DNA from: CAWDPQ01 sp049642465
GTDB lineage: Bacteria > Acidobacteriota > Vicinamibacteria > Vicinamibacterales > 2-12-FULL-66-21
Direction: 5' to 3'
Assembly (NCBI GenBank): GCA_049642465.1
Contig: JBAROV010000050.1
Location: 78,828 to 142,827, forward strand
Length of the DNA: 64,000 bases
The notes beneath the pieces were generated by a model that saw nothing but the letters and a program-made list of their open reading frames with translations, searched no databases and had not been told where the DNA came from. The position numbers and the translations under genes are program-made. This document shows, piece after piece, positions 60,295-64,000 of this stretch (position 1 is the first letter of the stretch; every line of letters starts with the position of its first letter).

Positions 60295-63018
60295 ATGCGC
60301 GCTTTCGTCCTGCTCTTTTTCGCGTGCCTCGCGTCGATCGACGCATTCGCTCAAGCCGAGCGCAACGCGAACCTGCTGGTCACCGTGCTGGACGAGACGC
60401 GCGGCGTTCTCCCCACTGCCACGGTTACCCTCGCCGGTGTTGATTCCGCCACCAAGGCCGCCGCCGTCAAGCCGGCCCAGACCAACCAGCAAGGTCAGGT
60501 CACGTTTGAAAACCTGACGCCGGGCCGGTACTTCCTCACCGCTGAGTTTTCCGGATTTCAAACGCGGACGTTGCCGGAGGTTCGCGTCCGCAGCGGGGAC
60601 AATCGCCAGGTTGTGGTGCTTGCGATCGATCGTGTGCAGTCCGCAGTGACAGTCGAACGCGACCGCCAGCAGGCGGCGTCGGATCGTGACGTGACCTTCG
60701 GGACGGTTCTCACGCGCGAGCAAATCGAGGCGCTCTCGGACGATCCCGACGAGCTTCGCCGGCAACTGATGGACATGGGAGGGCCGGACGCCAAGATTCT
60801 CGTCGATAGCTTCGAGGGCCGTGAGCTTCCCCCGAAAGCCATGATCAAGTCGATTCGTATCACGCGCGATCAGTTTGCGCCGGAAGCGCACTACGCGGGT
60901 GAATTCCGGATTGAGATTCTCACTCAACCAGGGATCGGTCCGGTTCGCGGGAACGTGCGCATGGGGTTCTACGACAGTGCCCTCGACGGCAAGAACCCGC
61001 TGGTCGGTCAGCGTGGACCCGCGCAGAGTCTCATGTACGGCGTCGGCCTGAACGGCACGCTGGTCAGCGAGCGTGCGTCGTTTCATCTCAACTTCAACGG
61101 CCAGGACAGCTACTCCACGCCGGTGCTCTACGCCGCGACACCCTCCGGCCCGATCAAAGGCAATTCGTCGCTTCGCAGTCCGGCCGACAACGTTTTCTAC
61201 AACGGCGGATTCGATTACGCCTTGACGCGCGATCAGGTGCTCCGCGTCGCCTTCAATGGCTCGAGGTTCAACAGGAACAATGAAGGGGTGGGGACCCACG
61301 ATCTGATCGAGCGAGCCTATTCGTCGGAAAACAGCTCGTTCGGTCTGTTCATCCAGCAGAACGGTCCGCTCGGGCGCCGTTTCGTGCTCAACACGCGAGT
61401 CTCGATCTTCGGCAGCGACTCGGTCGCGCATTCGGCACTCGAAGCTCCCACGATCGTGGTGAACGAATGGTTCACGAGCGGTGGCGCCCAGCGGCGTGGC
61501 GGAATCCACGGGCGCAACTACTGGCTCAATTCGGATCTCGACTACGTGCGTGGCATTCATTCGGTGCGTACCGGTATTGAGATTCAGTACGCACGCTCAC
61601 GCACCGACTCGGAGAGTAATTACCTCGGCACGTATGTGTTCGAAGATCTCGCCGCCTTCGAGGCTGGGCGGCCGCGAAGCTACAGCCGTCGCATAGGCGA
61701 TCCACGGGTGAGCTACACGAACGTTCAGGGCGGGATCTACATCCAGGACGATGTCAAGGTTCGAAAGGGACTGACGATCACAGGCGGCGTCCGGTACGAA
61801 GCGCAAACGCACGTGCCGGACGCGCTGAACTTTGGTCCGCGGATTGGTTTCACGTGGGCGCCATTCAAGGCCGGCAAGACGACGCTGCGTGGAAGCTGGG
61901 GGGTGTTCTACGACTGGCTCCCGACCGGCATCTATTCACAGACGTTGCAGATCGACGGCTTCCGGCAGCGCGAGCTGAACATCTTCAATCCGTCCTATCC
62001 CGATCCGGGTCCGGTTGGCGCGACGCCGCCGACCAACCGCTACCTGCTCGCCCAGGATCGCGTCATGGCGTATTCCCAGCGGCTGAGCGCCGGAATCGCG
62101 CAAACGATTTCACGTCGGGTGAGCACGAACATCCTCTACAGCCTCGGGTATCGGTACTCCTTGCTGACGGGTCGCAACCTGAATGCCCCGGTCAACGGCG
62201 TCAGACCCGATCGCGATTTCGCCAACATCGTCCTGGCTTCACCTGACGGCAAGGGGAAGCAACATTCGGTCAACGCGTCGATGAACGTCAACCTCGGACC
62301 ACTGGCGGCGCAGGGTGCGCCCGGACCAGGTGGAGTCATGGCGGTAAGGATGGGCGACGGTCCGATGATGGTCATGATGGGGGGCGGCCCGCCGGCGACT
62401 TCAGGACCGCTCTTTTCCTGGCGGCGCGGTCTCACCATCGCGAGTTTTTATAACTACGGCCGGATGTACGACAACACTGACGGTCCGTTTGCGATCCCGG
62501 CGAGTCTGAACCTGGCTGACGAGTGGGGACCGTCGGCCTTCGATCGCCGGCACAACGTGCACCTGGCGATCACGAGCAACGCGCTGCGAAACTTCAGTGC
62601 CCGCCTCGGCTTCGGCGGGACTTCCGCGACGCCGCTGACGATCCGCACCGGGACGGATGACAACGGCGATCTGATCTTCAACGATCGTCCGATCGGCGTG
62701 GGCCGCAATTCCGCGAGGACGAGGGGAATTTTCAACTCGTCGGCCAGCTTCGGCTATTCGTTTACGTTGGGCAAGAAGCAGGTCACCTCGGGCGGTGGTG
62801 TCCAGATCATGGGTTCGCCGGCCGGACTGACGGTGAACACGACCGGCGCCCAGACGATGCCCCGTTATCGGTTGAACGTGTCCGTGAACATCCAGAACCT
62901 GCTGAACCAGCCCGCGTACACCGGCTTCAGCGGGATCATGACGTCGCCATTCTTCCTGCAGCCGACGCAGGCCACAGGCGTGCGGCGAGTGACGCTCAAC
63001 ACCAATGTGAGCTTCTAG
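60295..63018 (+). CDS. TonB-dependent receptor-like outer-membrane protein
   Basis: 907 aa. Signal peptide FVLLFFACLASIDAFAQ; CarboxypepD_reg-like domain (about 30-120: LLVTVLDETRGVLPTATVTL, GRYFLTAEFSGFQTRTL). A short plug (KAMIKSIRITRDQF, EFRIEILTQPGIG) and a large barrel ending in RRVTLNTNVSF. A Met-rich loop is at about 680-702 (MAVRMGDGPMMVMMGGG). The GGGAGGA ribosome site is at 60284-60290; the neighbouring GTG 60292 is an alternative start. Confidence 0.87.
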   Translation: MRAFVLLFFACLASIDAFAQAERNANLLVTVLDETRGVLPTATVTLAGVDSATKAAAVKPAQTNQQGQVTFENLTPGRYFLTAEFSGFQTRTLPEVRVRSGDNRQVVVLAIDRVQSAVTVERDRQQAASDRDVTFGTVLTREQIEALSDDPDELRRQLMDMGGPDAKILVDSFEGRELPPKAMIKSIRITRDQFAPEAHYAGEFRIEILTQPGIGPVRGNVRMGFYDSALDGKNPLVGQRGPAQSLMYGVGLNGTLVSERASFHLNFNGQDSYSTPVLYAATPSGPIKGNSSLRSPADNVFYNGGFDYALTRDQVLRVAFNGSRFNRNNEGVGTHDLIERAYSSENSSFGLFIQQNGPLGRRFVLNTRVSIFGSDSVAHSALEAPTIVVNEWFTSGGAQRRGGIHGRNYWLNSDLDYVRGIHSVRTGIEIQYARSRTDSESNYLGTYVFEDLAAFEAGRPRSYSRRIGDPRVSYTNVQGGIYIQDDVKVRKGLTITGGVRYEAQTHVPDALNFGPRIGFTWAPFKAGKTTLRGSWGVFYDWLPTGIYSQTLQIDGFRQRELNIFNPSYPDPGPVGATPPTNRYLLAQDRVMAYSQRLSAGIAQTISRRVSTNILYSLGYRYSLLTGRNLNAPVNGVRPDRDFANIVLASPDGKGKQHSVNASMNVNLGPLAAQGAPGPGGVMAVRMGDGPMMVMMGGGPPATSGPLFSWRRGLTIASFYNYGRMYDNTDGPFAIPASLNLADEWGPSAFDRRHNVHLAITSNALRNFSARLGFGGTSATPLTIRTGTDDNGDLIFNDRPIGVGRNSARTRGIFNSSASFGYSFTLGKKQVTSGGGVQIMGSPAGLTVNTTGAQTMPRYRLNVSVNIQNLLNQPAYTGFSGIMTSPFFLQPTQATGVRRVTLNTNVSF

Positions 63019-63049
63019 CGACTCGCGACTGACCAGCGTCAGATGCGAC

Positions 63050-64000
63050 TTAGTCGTCGCATTCAGTCGCGAACTGGGCATACGACCGCCGCGGCGTAAT
63101 GAGTTCCGCGGTTCCCGATACCCATCCCCGGAATTCGCTCACGCTCATGTGGCAGGTGTCGATCAATCGAGGCAACAACAGCGGTGGCGGCGCGCGCGAT
63201 ACCAGGCCCGGGTCGCAGGTCGTCGCGGAGACGACGCGCGCCTCGGTGAGCCACGGCCCGAACTCAGGCGCGTAACCCCCGCCGGGATAACAGAAATGCC
63301 GCGCGTCGGTGCGGGTCATCTGACAGATCCGCGCACGGTTGGTTTCAATCTCCTGAAGGAATCTCTCTCGATCGCGGGGGGCGTTGTGCGTGTGCGTGTG
63401 CAGTTGGAAGTCGACGCCTGCCGCCGACAACCTCGTCACCTGGTCCGGCGACATGATGCGGAGCAGGCGCCGCTCGACAATCGCGTCGTAATCGACGCCG
63501 AGGCGCCGGGCGACGGATCGGACGAGTTCGTTCTTTTCAAGCATCCGTTTTCCGCCGCCGGCTTTCCGCAGGGCGGTTAACGCGTCGCTCCGTCCCGAGG
63601 GAGTGGTCAGGTCGAGGGTCGTTCCGCCAAGCTCCGGGACCACGGTTCGCTGGCCTCGTGCTTTCCACAAGACATAGGAACACGCGATCTGAAAAATCGG
63701 ATAGTCGGTTCCGCACCTTAGCGTGGGCAGGTAGACGGTGACCGGCACGCGATGTCTTTGGAGAATCGGAAATGCAACGCCGTCAAAGTCGTCGTAGCCG
63801 TCATCGAAGGTGATCGCGACGCTTCGCTCAGGCAGCGTTCCGCCGTAGAGACGTTCGACCGCTTCGTCGAGGGGGAGAATCGAGCACTGCATCTCGTGAA
63901 GGATTCGCAGGCGCTCGTCGAGAAACCCAGGCGGCACGTAGAGGCTGCCGTCCCAGAGATGCTCGTCCTCGTAGGCGACGCCGTGATAGCAGAGAATCAG
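63050..64000 (-). CDS. polysaccharide deacetylase family protein (5' end outside window)
   Basis: NodB-type domain, truncated at its N-terminus by the window edge; the frame is open from 63937 to 64000, beginning ILCYHGV, the usual family motif. Visible: TFDDGYDDFDGVAFPIL (metal-binding Asp pair), VPVTVYLP, DFQLHTHTHNAPRD (His motif) and RHFCYPGGGYAPEF. Removes acetyl groups from N-acetylglucosamine polymers. Role in capsule or peptidoglycan not resolved. Confidence 0.9.
   Translation of the reverse strand: MILCYHGVAYEDEHLWDGSLYVPPGFLDERLRILHEMQCSILPLDEAVERLYGGTLPERSVAITFDDGYDDFDGVAFPILQRHRVPVTVYLPTLRCGTDYPIFQIACSYVLWKARGQRTVVPELGGTTLDLTTPSGRSDALTALRKAGGGKRMLEKNELVRSVARRLGVDYDAIVERRLLRIMSPDQVTRLSAAGVDFQLHTHTHNAPRDRERFLQEIETNRARICQMTRTDARHFCYPGGGYAPEFGPWLTEARVVSATTCDPGLVSRAPPPLLLPRLIDTCHMSVSEFRGWVSGTAELITPRRSYAQFATECDD

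Noticed and set aside
60229..61560. 443-aa minus-strand ORF
   Set aside because: Antisense to the TonB receptor at 60295; no supporting motif.

Overview
The window is GC-rich, densely coded chromosomal DNA, most probably from an Acidobacteriota of the Vicinamibacteria type (inference). The evidence is a duplicated-orphan-permease (ADOP-type) ABC permease, three TonB-type receptors with an N-terminal carboxypeptidase-regulatory domain, a serine/threonine kinase fused to TolB-like and TPR modules with its own ECF sigma factor, and bacillithiol genes in a diderm background. I see no rRNA, tRNA, CRISPR array, integrase, transposase or prophage gene.

Layout. 1-2.4 kb: ABC-2 exporter (permease cut by the window edge, then ATPase). 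2.5-7.3 kb: 2-oxoacid:ferredoxin oxidoreductase (KorAB type) with an Fe-S/FAD partner. 7.5-11.6 kb: secreted TPR protein, RoxA-like dihaem cytochrome c, flavin monooxygenase-like protein. 11.6-16.7 kb: NtrC-type response regulator and its kinase, a small secreted protein, a second kinase, a small membrane protein. 16.8-22.4 kb: minus-strand run of ECF sigma factor, Ser/Thr kinase, 100-aa Cys-bearing basic peptide, SagB-type dehydrogenase, then a coiled-coil protein and an unknown protein. 22.7-25.0 kb: three secreted proteins. 25.1-32.5 kb: MATE exporter, TonB receptor plus beta-propeller lipoprotein, and a divergent second TonB receptor. 32.4-41.4 kb: Nramp-like transporter and a tightly coupled MoxR/DUF58/VWA operon. 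41.5-46.5 kb: SRPBCC protein, esterase, ADOP permease. 46.6-48.5 kb: bacillithiol genes bshB1-bshA. 48.6-53.6 kb: small protein, GH2 glycosidase, alkaline phosphatase, MFS transporter. 53.8-58.8 kb: DUF4956 protein, lectin-like secreted protein, small membrane protein, an unusual SecA paralogue with a C-terminal membrane segment, and an outer-membrane barrel protein. 59.1-64 kb: secreted proline-rich protein, third TonB receptor, polysaccharide deacetylase (cut by the edge).

Three kinds of repeat structure run through the window. (i) Short tracts of 7-8 bp tandem repeats, each tract with a different unit, lie at gene junctions and in places extend into reading frames. (ii) Extragenic palindromes share the core CGCCTTCGC...GCTACGGCG. 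(iii) Two near-perfect long palindromes at 14.6 and 48.5 kb look like REP elements mobilised by RAYT transposases. The best candidates for an undescribed system are the sigma/kinase/peptide/SagB operon, the SecA-lectin-DUF4956 cluster, and the heptamer tracts themselves.
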